Source: Maylandia zebra
Lineage: Eukaryota > Chordata > Actinopteri > Cichliformes > Cichlidae
DNA: 64,000 nt
Direction of reading: 5' to 3'
Assembly: GCF_041146795.1 (NCBI RefSeq)
Contig: NC_135170.1
Coordinates: forward strand, 2,081,326-2,145,325
Numbering within the stretch: position 1 is the stretch's first letter; each line of letters opens with the position of its first letter. Below the pieces are notes generated by a model, which searched no databases, was not told the origin of the DNA, and worked only from the letters and a program-made list of their open reading frames with translations. Made by a program: the position numbers and the translations under genes. Below are positions 45,161 to 57,135 of the stretch, one piece after another.

Positions 45161-48100
45161 AGTTGGTGTACGGCGAGCTGTGAGAGGACAGAGATGGAGA
45201 ACGCACATTTAACTCTTTAACAGGAGATACGTTACGACTAACAGACGACTGCTGTCTACATGATGTCTTTGCAGCCCTTATGCTACATGTTACACAACTT
45301 TTCTTCATGCCAACAAGACTGAGGTGCCACATAGTCGACACATACAGCTGATTATGATGCATGTTTTACTATTGCTATGTTCACATCATCTGCTTGGCTT
45401 TATTACTGAGAGCCTGGAGATCCTCTGACGTGTGCATGGCTGATGTGAAGTATGATTAGTCCTACATGACATCAACAGCAGAGGCAATGAAAGCTTTGTT
45501 GTTAACAGGTTGTAGGTAAAGTCAAATGTCTACTTCTACACTTGTGTTGGGTAAAGTTCTTCTCACTGCAGCAGATTTATATCTGTGCTTTCACAGGGCG
45601 TGATGTGGAGCTCAGCGCTGAGGTGCAGGTCTCCTTGGAGACGCCATCCTGGCTGAAATATTATCATGCTTCCAAAACATTTCAGCTTTTATTTTGAAAG
45701 AAACAAGACTTGAAAACGAGTCCCCTTCTTCCTCTTTGTCTTTGTTCTTCAGAGGAGTGTCACCTGGACAAACTCAGGGCTGTTCTAGAGCCTTTCTTAT
45801 TATTTGACTCCATAGAAATAAAACTGAATGGAATCAAACAAAAACTCCCAAACAGCTAAAACACTTTGCTTTATTCTCTTTTTTAACAAATACGTTGAAG
45901 TCCATCCACAACAACACAGCTGAGATCTCCTTTGTAATCAAGTGTTTCCATCCTTTGTACAGATCTGCATACAAAACAATCATTTACGTCCCACAGAAGT
46001 CTAGTTACACGTAACTCTACAAGAACTGGTGAATGACAGAAACATGAGACACATGATCACAGGTGATAACAAAAAGAGAAAGAATTCATGTGTTAGTGAT
46101 GTTTTTCAGCCCTGATGGCTCATGTTGGAGAAACAAGCTGAGGTACGTGGAAAGTTCACACACACAAGTGGGCGTGAGCGCACACACAGAGAGAAACACA
46201 ACTGAAGCATCTGTTTGCTGTTTCTGCTTTCATCATCTCTGCTGCTGTGTCAGGCTGGGGTCTCTCAGTGACGTGGTTGAGGTGAAGTATGACGAGTATC
46301 CCTGATTCAGTCCATGGAGACAAAGGGCAAAGAAAGCTGTTGTTAACAAACTCTATGGTGATGTGGCATTTAGCTCCGACTCTACGCTCTGCTGAATCCT
46401 TTGAACCTGCTGATCAGTAAAGCTCTACGTGCTGCAGCAGATTGACCTCATCTGTGTTCACAGGTGTGGACCTCAGCGCTGAGGTGCAGGAGACTTTCAT
46501 TCAGTTCTCCCTGCAAACAGCATCCAGCCTGGAAATACTGTCATCTTTCCCAGAAACGGTGCTCTTATCTCAGAGAAGAAGTCTGATGTAAATAACTGCA
46601 ATCAACATAACTGCAATCAATAATGCCAACACGATGACTGTTCATAGCTCCTGCTTTGAAATACTGAACTTAAACATTGACCTGATGAAAGATCACAATT
46701 CACAGTGGCCCACTGTCAGAATCATTCTGAATATAAACTCATCGAGTTAATCTGAACCTTTCTCAAATGTGCTGTGAATAAATGCTGCTGCAAGCCACTG
46801 TGGGAAAGCTGTGTTATTATCATGGAAACATCTGTGACACATTCACAGAGGACGAGGACACAAAGGGACGACACGCAGAGGCTGTGTTAAAGTCAAAAAT
46901 CCAAATCTTTAGTCCTAAACAGGCAGTGGTTACAAACAGGAAGACGAGCAGTCCATTAAACAGTCTACAGGGTCAAACATACAGAGAATTCAAACAGCTA
47001 TTAAAAACAAATAACTGGACACTGAAAAACTTCAGTGATGTGTGAGGCACCAAAGGGAAGCAGCTGAGTATATTCAATGAATTATCTTCAAATACAAAGA
47101 CAGAAACTCCTACAGGCAGCATGCAAACTGAGCAGGATACACAAAGATCAGAGATTACAAAATAAATCAGACAAGGATTTCAAACTTACTGAGAGCAAGG
47201 CCTCTGTTACAAATCTGTCTAATAGAAAAACATGCTGTACAGATACAATACGCTCAGTGTTCATGGTCATTTAAAAACTGGCTCTACCTGAACCACTTCA
47301 ATATTTTATGAAGTCACTGAGTCGACGATTTCTACACTTTGTTTCCTTCATTGCAGTCAGAGTGTGGCTGGTAAGGATGAAAACACACACAGAGCGTAAA
47401 TTGTCTTTGTTAGTAAGAAACGTCAGCAAAGAAAAGACAAAACACACAAACACTCTCATGATATTCATGAATCATTAGAAAGCATCCAAACATTCTGCTC
47501 GTGGACTTTTACAGTCTTATTTGCACTCGCTCATCTTCATAATCATCCTGATCAATACATGACAGGGGAGGCTTTGAGGTAGGCGGGGCTCTCTGCTGAT
47601 GTCAGCATGAAAGGCAGGACCAGCGTCTGCCACATGTTGGTGAAACATCACAGTACACTGGCGTGGTTTCCTTTCCAGATGTTGGACGTTTGACACTTCA
47701 ACGTTGAGGCCAACAAGAAGACACAGTTTTGGGTCGGGTTGCTGCAGGGTTTCTAACTGAGCAAAAGCAGAAGCACACAGACCAACAGGGATCAGATGCT
47801 GAGTGTTAGAGGAACATCTGTGCTGATCACTGAATGCTGCTGTGGTCTCTTGTTGAAGTTGGCTGGTGGGACAGTCTAATAGTGATATCCTGCCCATCGG
47901 AGGAACACTTTTAAAAACACATGCAATACTTTGTTTGTATTACAGTCACAGTTTATGTTATTTTTGTCCTTTAAAAGTGTTGCTGTACTATAAAGTCCTA
48001 TAATTTGAGGCTAAAACGGCTCAGAGTCTCTCTCTCAGAGGATCTCCTTTGAAAGTGGAGACGGCTTTATCCGCTGATCCACGTCACTTTACCTGGATGT

Positions 48101-48658
48101 TTTCTTTGAAGCTGGATGAAGACTCCTCTCCCTCACTCCTGCTGCAGCTGTGTGGTCCAGTTGGCCTCTGAGGTCACAGTCAACATCTGTAGCAGAAGAG
48201 GGCAAATAAAAGTCCAGGTCACCAAAACTGGGAGCTTTTCCAAAATAGAGCGTAACTGGACTTTTTCAGCCTTACAGGCAGATAGTCGTCTGAAGCTGCA
48301 GCTTTTTCTTTTTAGCTTTTTCCAATCTCTGCTCTCGGCTTTCTTTGAGAACATGTCTGCTTTCTTGGCATGGGTCTGTCTGCTGTTGGTGAAGAGACTA
48401 AATCCACATACTCGCTACTAAGATCTCCTCAAGTAGTCTCAACCAGATTACAGTTTAAGAGTAAATGTCTCCTGAGAGTTTCACCTTGGGGAGATGCTGT
48501 CTTGCTAACATGCAATCATGAGCATTAATCTATGAGGTGAAAAAGTAATTTTAAAAGCTCCAGCCACAAGTTTTATTTCATCTGTGTTTTGGTCAGAGTC
48601 CCATCAGACCTCCAGAATGGTGTCAGAGTGTTTTCTATCCACGTGATGAGCACAGGCC
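45161..48658. other. Non-coding, with a diverged 300-bp tandem duplication (about 45390-45690 and 46255-46560)
   Basis: The two blocks share gctgatgtgaagtatga / gttgaggtgaagtatga, gctgcagcagatt and gagctcagcgctgaggtgcag in the same order. The last block is preceded in both by a splice-acceptor-like ttcacag. They could be duplicated exons of an unknown host gene. No continuous frame was found. The rest, including 46600-48600, shows no recognised gene. Confidence 0.55.
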
Positions 48659-48879
48659 TCAGGTCCAGACCTCCACGGGCACCATAGCCTCTTTGGAGCT
48701 AATAGGTGCAAGAAGGTTTTGTTGGGATAGGAACTGAAGAGGAAACTGACGAGGAAGGCAAGGATCTTCTTCAGCTCCTCCGAGCCGGGACCTCTTTGTG
48801 TAGGCCAGCATTGGCCAGGTAGCCCTCCAGCATCGCTGGATGGCCGACAGTGGAAAACCTAGAGGAGTAGGAGAGAGGT

Positions 48880-49070
48880 CCCGGTGGCGCCTGTGTCCGG
48901 CAGCCTCGCCTCTGTCAGTGCGCCCCAGGGCAGCTGTGGCTACAATGTAGCTTGCTATCGCCAGTGTGTGAATGTGTGTGTGAATGGGTGAATGACTGAA
49001 TGTAGTGTAAAGCGCTTTGGGGTCCTATGGACTAGAAAAGCGCTATACAAATGCAGGCCATTTAGGAGAG
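48880..49070 (+). repeat. Short dispersed teleost repeat
   Basis: ggcagctgtggctacaatg ... gtgaatgggtgaatgactg ... gtaaagcgctttggggtcc ... gcgctatacaaatgcaggcc is a repeat seen widely in fish genomes. I do not assign a class. It lies in the last intron of the PLD relic. Confidence 0.6.
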
Positions 49071-49189
49071 AAACAGCAGCTTGGAGCATGTCTTTATACT
49101 GTTTAGTCTTTAGAGCCACAGACTTTCTTTTAATGTCATTGTTCAGGATCTATGACTGATTATGTATTTATTGTATTCCTCCATTAGAG

Positions 49190-49508
49190 ATAGGGTGAGA
49201 AGTTCGGGAGGGGCTCAGAGTAGAGCATCTGCTGCTCCACATCGAAAGGAGCCAGCTGAGGTGGTTCGGGCATCTGACAAGGATGCCCCCTGGGCGTCTC
49301 CTGGGTGAGGTGTTCCAGGCATGTCCCACCGGGAGGAGGCCCCGGGGCAGACCCAGGACACGCTGGAGAGATTATATCTCCAAGCTGGAGGAGGTGGCTG
49401 GGGAGAGGGAGGTCTGGGCCTCTTTGCTTAGGCTGCTGCCCCCGCGACCCGGCCTCGGATAAAGCGGATGAAGATGGATGGATGGATGGATGGATGGATG
49501 GATGGATG
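49190..49508 (+). mobile_element. 3' end of an RTE/Rex3-type LINE with (GATG)n tail
   Basis: Contains the RTE C-terminal stretch (gaaaggagccagctgaggtgg, then ctcctgggtgaggtgttcc, then ggagagattatatctcc) and the 3' end ccgcgacccggcctcgg followed by GATG repeats at 49472-49508. It is 5'-truncated and lies in the PLD intron. Confidence 0.88.
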
Positions 49509-49891
49509 TATTCCTCCATGACTGTGTGACAGCAAGTGGAACAAACCAGCTTCACCTTTGTTGATATGCTTGTAATTTTAATATTGATTAAATGGCCCAT
49601 GAAATAATAGAAAGCTCATATATGAAAATGTATTTTAAGAAATAAAATGTTAATCTGAGTACAAAGGAGTACACTCACCTTCGGGTAGATGGAGGTGTAG
49701 CGAGCGCTGGTGAACATCCAGGCCTCCTCGTAGAACTGATCACTGATTGGATCCAAAACATCGATGGAGGATCTGTGTAAGCGCTGAGGATCGTCCTGAT
49801 GGACAGAACAGAAGGAGAGTGAGACAAGTGAAGATATACTAAACAACACTGTGACATAAACTGACCCACACACAGTTTGATTCACAGGTGA

Positions 49892-50119
49892 TTGACACAT
49901 TATTGGACCACGAGCAATCTTTTCTGGTTTGACGCCGTCTTTGTAGCCAGAAACCAGCTCTCTCCTCGGCTTCCTCCACTACACGCTTCCCCCACGCCAG
50001 TCTCCTCCGTCACTATAAAGGGGAGAGTCATGAGCTCCATCACCCTCACCTGTGCCGTCCAACGTCCCGCCACCAGCCTCCACTGCAGCAGGCCAGAGAC
50101 CACACCCCTGCCACAATAA
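49892..50119 (-). repeat. LTR-like GC-rich fragment next to inverted-repeat arm B
   Basis: On the minus strand it begins ttattgtggcaggggtgtgg at the arm B edge. It looks like the start of a fish LTR (TGTGGCAGGGG), but no partner or target duplication was found. Confidence 0.35.
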
Positions 50120-52152
50120 GTAAAAGTATATCCTTGCTGTACCCTTAATGCTAATTATGCTAAATTAACCGCTGCCTTTGCCCCTTTGGGATTATTCTTA
50201 TGTCACTGGGATGTTGACCTTTGACCTTCACATTAGAGAGATGGGCAGACATAATTAGTGTATGAATTTTAAAGTCACAGGTAATAAAGAGAGTGTAGCA
50301 AATGTAGTCAGGTTTATTACTCTGTATCACACATGAGTGCCCGAGGGAGGCGGGGCTGACTGGGGAGACACAGGAAACAGAGAGACAGGGCTGACTCGAC
50401 ATGAAACGATGAAACGTGGGACACGGGAACAGAAACTAAACACAGGCTGAAATGAACACTGAGGGAGGGAGAACTAAGATTACTGAGAGCCTGATAAATA
50501 AGAAGAACAAAAACCAAGAAAAACAAGAGTCAAAGAAAAGCAAAAACACAAAGCATTGGGCCAGGACCCACTGCTGTGACATTTATATGTGATAAAAACA
50601 TTAAAAACTGCTCAGATGTTGAAATCTTTCTACGTATACTTTAGGTTCAGCTCTCCAGCCTGGCATTTGGTTAAGCATGATTCAAACATTTGATTTTGTT
50701 TAACTGGTTTTAATTATAGTTACTTTTTGTGAACATTTGTTGCAGCATTTAAAAATACATCATTTATTTTCAAACTTTTATTTGATTTAGAGCATCATAT
50801 TTGACCAACGTAAATGTTTTAATTTCATATAAAATAACTGAAACAGTGAACTAAATATCTGAAATCTTTCCTTCCTTAAAAGTTATAATCCTACTTAAGT
50901 TATAGTGCAAACGCTTAAGCAACAAATATACTTGATGCTAATTAATTAATATTTCCCTTTGATGTTGCAACTATGCGGTCACTTCTGTCTTTAAACAAAA
51001 TAATATTTTCCAGTTACAGAAATCATAAAGTCCAAACTAAAGTGCTACTGTTGCTATATGCATTTTATATAAATCATGGATGATGGTCCTGACATGAAGG
51101 AAGAGAAAGTTACAGGTTGCATCCTTTGACTTTGTCTCCGTGCCTTTGGGCCATTTTCAGAAGGACAGATGTTTCTGTTCAATTCTTAAATCAATTTTTT
51201 CAAACACAAACACTATTTTAAAGCTTCTAGAGAGTAAAATATTCATGATAATTATAATAACAATAATAAAAACAAAAGCTCTCAGATCCATCAAACCAAG
51301 CAGCAGAAAGAACAATAACTGAAGAGAAAACTTTAACCTTGTAGACTTCATTATGTTCCAGCTGCTCTACAGACGCTGTGACCTCGAACTTAAGCAGGTC
51401 ATAAAGTATGTGCAGCTCAATAACTTCATAATCAGACCCTGTGGTATTTAGGCAGCAGAACAACTAAGAATAACAACTACAAATAATGTTTTTAGGTTTC
51501 TGTTGTACTGCAAGGTTCTGTACAGGAGAACCAAACCAAGAGCAAATATTACGTCTCATTTACACCTGAGCACGAAGAGCCATCAACATTTAGCAAATTG
51601 AATCATCTTTGTTTAGATGCAAGAAGAATCATATAGAAATGAAAGAGTAGAAATAGAAATCCAGAGCAAAGATATCCTCTAATTCAGCGTAGCACATGAG
51701 CAGCTGCTGCGATTCACGTAAGCATTCGGCTCGTCGCTGCTGCAGATTTTTCTCTCGCTGTTCTGGCTCACAGCGCTGCAAACACAGAAATAAATATCCC
51801 CAAAGGTGTGAAAGGGAGCTAATTAGTAAGAGTATTGTTACTCTCCGCAGGAGTAGTCCAGCAGTAGAAATCAGTCCAATAACAAGGTGTGTAACATCTA
51901 GCAGGGTGACAGAAAAACCCAGGGTAACTTCTAAGGACCTCAACGTCTCTCTCACATTGTGTTTTTAAACATGCTTCCATTTGTCACTTCAGTCTTTACT
52001 CTGAAATACAGGAAGAGAAATCATGGCTGAAACAATTTCTCATGAAACCAGGGGTGTGGTCCAACAGTCAGTTTGGTGAGGAAGGTTCCTAACTGAGAGA
52101 AGTGACCCAGAAGTATCTGTGTAGCAGCCACAATGAATCCAGATCATGAGCT
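50120..52152 (-). repeat. 2.03-kb inverted repeat, arm B
   Basis: Reverse complement of arm A (27423-29456). Differences seen include single substitutions near 50158, 50514, 50996, 51648, 51698 and 51806. Unlike arm A it continues at its inner edge into an LTR-like sequence, not into a transposon end. Confidence 0.95.
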
Positions 52153-52792
52153 TTATTAACTGATCAAAGTCTCTTCTTACATCTTCTGTATCATTCAGTT
52201 TGCATTGGTAATGCCCATTATTGTAATGCTTTTTTAAGACGAGCAAAACTTTATTTCACTTTGGGTTAGCTGGGATAAGTGATGGATGGAGGGAATTTTA
52301 CTTCAGCCACAGAAATCCTAAACAGGAAGGAGGAGCAGAGTTACAGTGGATCACTATCCAGCAGGGAAACAAGGTTTATTTCAATTTCTTGGCCATGAGT
52401 GAGATTTACTGAGTGGGCAAATTAGGGAGACGACACCATCAGATCCCGAGCCCTCCATGTGTTAATCAAGAGACGGCTGCTGTGCTACATCCATAAATAA
52501 TGAATAAATTAGGAGCTAAAGCTGAAAGGACAGTTTATTTGTACCATCAGTGAAGATATTTTACATTTGAATTTTTTATTTAACATTTGCAAGATTCAAT
52601 AACATAAAGAACCTGAACAAGAAAACATTTATGTGGATCAAAATACATTAAAACAAAAACTTTATAATAGGAAACAGAGTTTTCAACCAACTGATGAATA
52701 GAAAGCTAACCACTTGACATGAACACTACAGTAGGACAGTTTTGAAAGCTTAAAATGGAACTAGGGGAAGAGTTTGATTCACAGCTGCCTCA
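52153..52792. other. Non-coding; 3' flank of the zinc-finger gene
   Basis: AT-rich sequence between arm B and the zinc-finger stop codon, probably including the 3' UTR of that gene. aataaa-like signals are present in this orientation. No separate gene is seen. Confidence 0.5.
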
Positions 52793-54905
52793 TCAGATTT
52801 TTACAGGAGATTCTATCTGAACTCTGTGGAGCCTGATCTCAAGCTTTTTGAGTCTGACACAGAAACCAGAGGATCTTTCTGTGTCTTCAGATTCACTGTG
52901 ATCCAGTGATGGGAGTGATTTCAGCCCTGAGTGATCGCGCTGATGTTTGCACAGAGCAGACAATGAGGTGAATGTTTGGGCACATTGGTAACAGTGAAAC
53001 AGTTTATTAGTAACGTGGGATCGTTTGTGTGCAGAGTATGAACTGAGATTCCTGAAGCTCTTGTCACACTGGTCACAGCTGTAGTTTCCTTCCATGTGCG
53101 TACGTTCATGCCTGTTACGACCATGTGAATGTGAGAAGCTTCTCTCACAGTGTCTGCACTTGTGTGGTTTCTCTCCTGTGTGGACTCGTTTGTGTCTTTT
53201 AAGTTCACCTTCAGTGGTGAAGGATGACCCACACTGATCACAGAGGTGCTTTTTAACCCCACTGTGAATCAGTTCATGTGTTTTTAATCCACCTGATGTG
53301 GGGAAGCTTCTCCCACATTCTTTGCAGTATTTCAGTTTGTCTCCAGTGTGTCTACGTTGATGTACTTTTAGGGTATTTTGCTGACTGAAGATTTTTCCAC
53401 AGAGGTCACAAAGAAAGTCTTTCCCACCACCACGGTGATGACAGGGTTGAGAACTGGATCCATCTGTGTCGCCCTGCTTCTAAACAAAGACACAAAGACA
53501 GTGTAAGTCAGTCCTTCAACATTTGTATCCTGAACGTCGCCTGAAATAAAGAGCATCTCTGCAGACGTCCAACTACATTTGACTGTTTCAGTTAACACAC
53601 TCAGTTTACTGGGCTGCAATAACTACAATACTACCACCATAATACTACAGTAATACTAAAATCATAACTGAAAGGAAAATCTGAATAATCACTCAGAGCT
53701 GCTTTTCCATGCAGTAGAATTGCTAACATGCTAACACAGTTTAATGAGCAGAGTTGTTCCAAACAGTCAGGCTAAAATGACAAGATAACAATATAAATAC
53801 ATACCTCACAGTAGCTGCACTTGTAGAGTCTCTTTCTGGTGTGGATCTGTTGGTGTTGTCTCAGGTGACGTGGAGATTTAAAAGTCTTCTCACACAGGTC
53901 ACATTGATAAGGTCTCTCCTCAGTGTGGGTAAACATGTGTCGTTGTAACTGTGCGTCTGTTGTAAAGTATTTGCCACACTGTTCACAGCAGTACACATCA
54001 TGTCTGGTGTGAATGCGTAGGTGTTCATTTCGGTTCCCTCTTTGGCTGAAAGTTTTTCCACAGATGTCACAGCTGTATGCCTTAATTCCAGAGTGGGTAA
54101 CTAGATGCTTCTGTAAGCTGCTACTGCGAGTAAAAGCTCTGCCACACTGATCACAGCTGTACGCTTTAACTCCACTGTGGATGAGTTGGTGATTTTTTAG
54201 GGAACGCTTCAAGGAAAAAGACTTTCCACACATGTTACAGCTGAACGGTCTCTCTCCAGTGTGGATGACCTGATGATGTTTTAGTTTAGCCTTCTCAGTA
54301 AAACCCTTCCCACACTCGTCACAGCTGTATGCCTTAATTCCAGAGTGGGTAACTAGATGACTCTGTAAGTGGCTACTTTGAGTAAATGCTCTGCCACACT
54401 GATCACAGCTGTACGCTTTAACTCCACTGTGGATGAGTTGGTGTCTTTTTAGGGAACGCTTCAAGGAAAAAGACTTCCCACACTCGTCACAGCTGTATGC
54501 CTTAATTCCAGAGTGGGTAACTAGATGACTCTGTAAGCTGCTACTGTGAGTAAAAGCTCTGCCACACTGATCACAGCTGTATGGCTTAATTCCAGAGTGG
54601 GTAACTAGATGCCTCTGTAAGTGGCTACTGCGAGTAAAAGCTCTGCCACACTGATCACAGCTGTACGCTTTAACTCCACTGTGGATGAGTTGGTGTGTTT
54701 TTAGGGAACGCATCCAGGAAAAAGACTTTCCACACTGTTCACAGCTGAACGGTCTCTCTCCAGTGTGGATGACCTGATGCTGTTTTAGTGAAGCCTTCAG
54801 AGTAAACTCCATCCCACACTCGTCACAGGTGTGTTTTTTCTCTCCCTTTCTTCTGTGAGGTTTGTCGGCCTCCTGAGAGCGCTGACTTCTGGCTCCATGT
54901 TGGTC
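52793..54905 (-). CDS. C2H2 zinc-finger protein, last two exons, 18 fingers
   Basis: Exon 54905-53805 (367 codons, phase 0 at both ends, acceptor cactgcag, donor GAG|GTATGT) encodes 12 fingers of the C-x2-C-x12-H-x3-H type. The last exon 53479-52793 (228 codons plus TGA) encodes six more, then an acidic, Ser-rich tail. Both are free of stops. Linkers are mostly His-Ser-Gly-Val/Ile-Lys-Ala-Tyr, with the classical Thr-Gly-Glu-Arg/Lys-Pro form in a minority. Fingers 2-3, 5-6 and 8-9 form a repeated two-finger unit with almost identical DNA, a sign of recent internal duplication. A nuclear DNA-binding role is inferred from the family. No KRAB, SCAN or BTB domain is visible; the 5' exons are not recognised in 54906-57135 and may lie further right or have been lost. 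Confidence 0.92.
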
Positions 54906-55113
54906 CTGCAGTGACAGAGATACAAACAGAGGCAGTGAGTGAAATGCAGTCGTGGAACAAACTCAGCCTTCAAACTCCATTAACACTAGTTTTAAACCTG
55001 GAGGTGGAGCGTGGCACCAAACACCTTAAAGGTCTCTTATCCCCACCTGCTGGTAGTTCTAACACATTACATCCAACCTGCTGTTAAAGATAATTCATGA
55101 CTGTTCAAACACT

Positions 55114-55155
<42 letters not shown>

Positions 55156-57135
55156 TATTTTATAATTTAGATTATTTTGTTGGTTCCTATTACATATTTC
55201 TATAATTTGTATAGATTTATACAGAATTATTCAGTGATAATAAATCCTATGTTTGTTTATTCTAAAGGAACCCCGTTAGCTTCCACAACAGATGTTGCTC
55301 GTCTTCCGTCAAATACTCACATAAAATATTACACAATAAAGTGGATTCAAGATATCCACATAATTGCACTCTTACATCCACAGTGAGGTTTCACAATTGT
55401 TCAAATATAAGCAATCAATAATAATAATAATAATATCAATAACATTGAGGCACATTACACAAATTTCAAAATCAAATCATGTCTTACAATATTTACAACA
55501 ACTAAAAGCTCTGTAAATCGGCTTTTAAGTGTTCATTGAAGTTTTGAATAATTCTCTAATTTTTTAAGGCAACTTATTCCACTTAAAAGTTGCTCTAAAT
55601 GTAACAGTTTTACAAAACGTTACTTTTAACTCGAGCATTTACTAAATTGCAGCTTGTTGAAAACTGTGTAATATGATGATGTATTTCATCTGGATACTGC
55701 AGCTGAGCAGAATAAATGTGGTGTGTTTAACAGAATTGCTTTCTTTAGAACTACAAGTAAGCCATAGAATATTTTAGCCTGTACAGGAAGCCAAGAAAGG
55801 TTATTATGCATTTTATCAATATTAGTATAGTATGAACATCTTCACACTAATCTGGACGCCTTATTCTGGACTAACTGAAGTCTGTTAAGATCTGTCTTAT
55901 TAGCTGCTGACCAAATGATTGAACAATACTCCAGATGAGACATTACTAGTGCATTAATGACATCTTTCATAATGAAGAAGTGATACACAAAGAGCATTTC
56001 ATAGCCATAGCTATGCCTTGTCGGCAGAGTTATGTGACATTAGTGATGTTTGTACTTTCAGCGTTAACTTGGTTTTAAAGCCTTTAAAATATACGCCGTT
56101 CAATAGTCGACCTTCATCTGACAGAGAATGTGATGATTTTGTGGATAATTAAAGTCAGTCATATATCCACAAACACAACAAGCTGAAAGTCAGTGATGCT
56201 GCTCGGTTTGCAGTCCTGAACATCACGGCACAAGCAGGATCCACTGCACTGTTAATGTTAGCTGTGTTATATTGCTGCCTCTGTTCGGTGGTGTCGAGCC
56301 AAACGCACTTTAACGTGTGTTTGAACGAGCTGACGGTTCACTCGTTAAGCTGAAAGAAAGATGCTTTAATCACAGCAGTCACACATGTGTCCACTGTACC
56401 ATCTGGAACTCTTCTTGTTTACACTCGTAATAACACAAACACTAAATCCTGCTTCTCTGTGCTGTTGTGTAGCAGTGTGTACACCTGAGACTGTCACCTG
56501 TCTGTCTGTCCTGCACTCTCTCTCTGTTTCTTTCTCTCTGATTGTGGAATAAAAGTATGAACATGTGTTTATAAGTTACACTTGTGTTTGAATCCTGCAG
56601 CTTATCACACATTTGATTTCCATGTGTGACGACTGCAAGTGTCCAGAGTGAGGACAGACTGAGGGACCCACTGCTGCACATCATCTGTGAGGCTTTGCAG
56701 CCCTGATGATCCACCAGGACAAACTCAGCAGTGTGTGAGGAAGAGGAGGAGGAAGAGCCAGCAGCAGCTGACAGATGGAGAGAATAGACAGACTGTTCCC
56801 TGTTTGTGAAGGACTGCTAGGAAAGTTTAACATAACTGTCTGTGCTGAATCAGTCTTATTAGGTAATGTTCAAATAATGTGATCATCCCAGTGTTTCCAG
56901 TGTGGGAGAAAGTACTCAGAGTACTCAGGGCCTTCAAGTTACACACTATGAAAGGCAGCAACAAGTTTAATGTTCAGAAACCTAAAGTCTGTATCAGCAG
57001 CAGAATGGAGCTAAAATAAATGTTGGTTCCAGTTCTATGAAGCTTTGAGTATTTTGGATCAGTAGCTGCTGTGTTTGTTGCATCATATTGCTGTAACTGT
57101 TTATATGCTTTATATATTCTGAGCTAAGTTGATCT
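54906..57135. other. Upstream of the zinc-finger gene; (AC)n at 55119-55154, otherwise no gene seen
   Basis: Includes an AC microsatellite and AT-rich DNA. From about 56440 to 56770 there are exon-like GT/AG borders on both strands but no frame I can tie to the zinc-finger gene. The left boundary of duplication copy 2 is set only by comparison with copy 1 (57136); the true duplicated block may extend further left. Confidence 0.5.

Larger units (their letters stand above)
48659..49795 (-). pseudogene. 3' end of a phospholipase D gene (two exons, last one frameshifted)
   Basis: Exon 49795-49679 (117 bp, phase 0, good GT-AG borders) encodes Asp-Asp-Pro ... Asp-Pro-Ile-Ser-Asp-Gln-Phe-Tyr-Glu-Glu-Ala-Trp with Thr-Ser-Ala-Arg-Tyr-Thr-Ser-Ile-Tyr, matching the C-terminal region of PLD1/PLD2. 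The last exon (48858-48659) starts Val-Phe-His-Cys and contains Glu-Glu-Leu-Lys-Lys-Ile and the diagnostic end Lys-Glu-Ala-Met-Val-Pro-Val-Glu-Val-Trp-Thr-stop. These pieces lie in different frames (three shifts within 200 bp). No upstream PLD exon with an HKD motif is present before the inverted repeat. PLD makes phosphatidic acid from phosphatidylcholine; this copy cannot. Confidence 0.85.

Noticed and set aside
27423-52152. Composite transposon bounded by arms A and B
   Set aside because: Outer flanks (cacggatc and ttattaac) are not a target duplication, and arm ends show no transposon-like termini.
52040-52246. Minus-strand ORF with an Ig-like Tyr-Gln-Cys motif at the edge of arm B
   Set aside because: Too short, no second Ig cysteine or neighbouring exon.
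56442-56714. 5' exon of the zinc-finger gene
   Set aside because: No effector-domain similarity and no phase-compatible donor could be shown.
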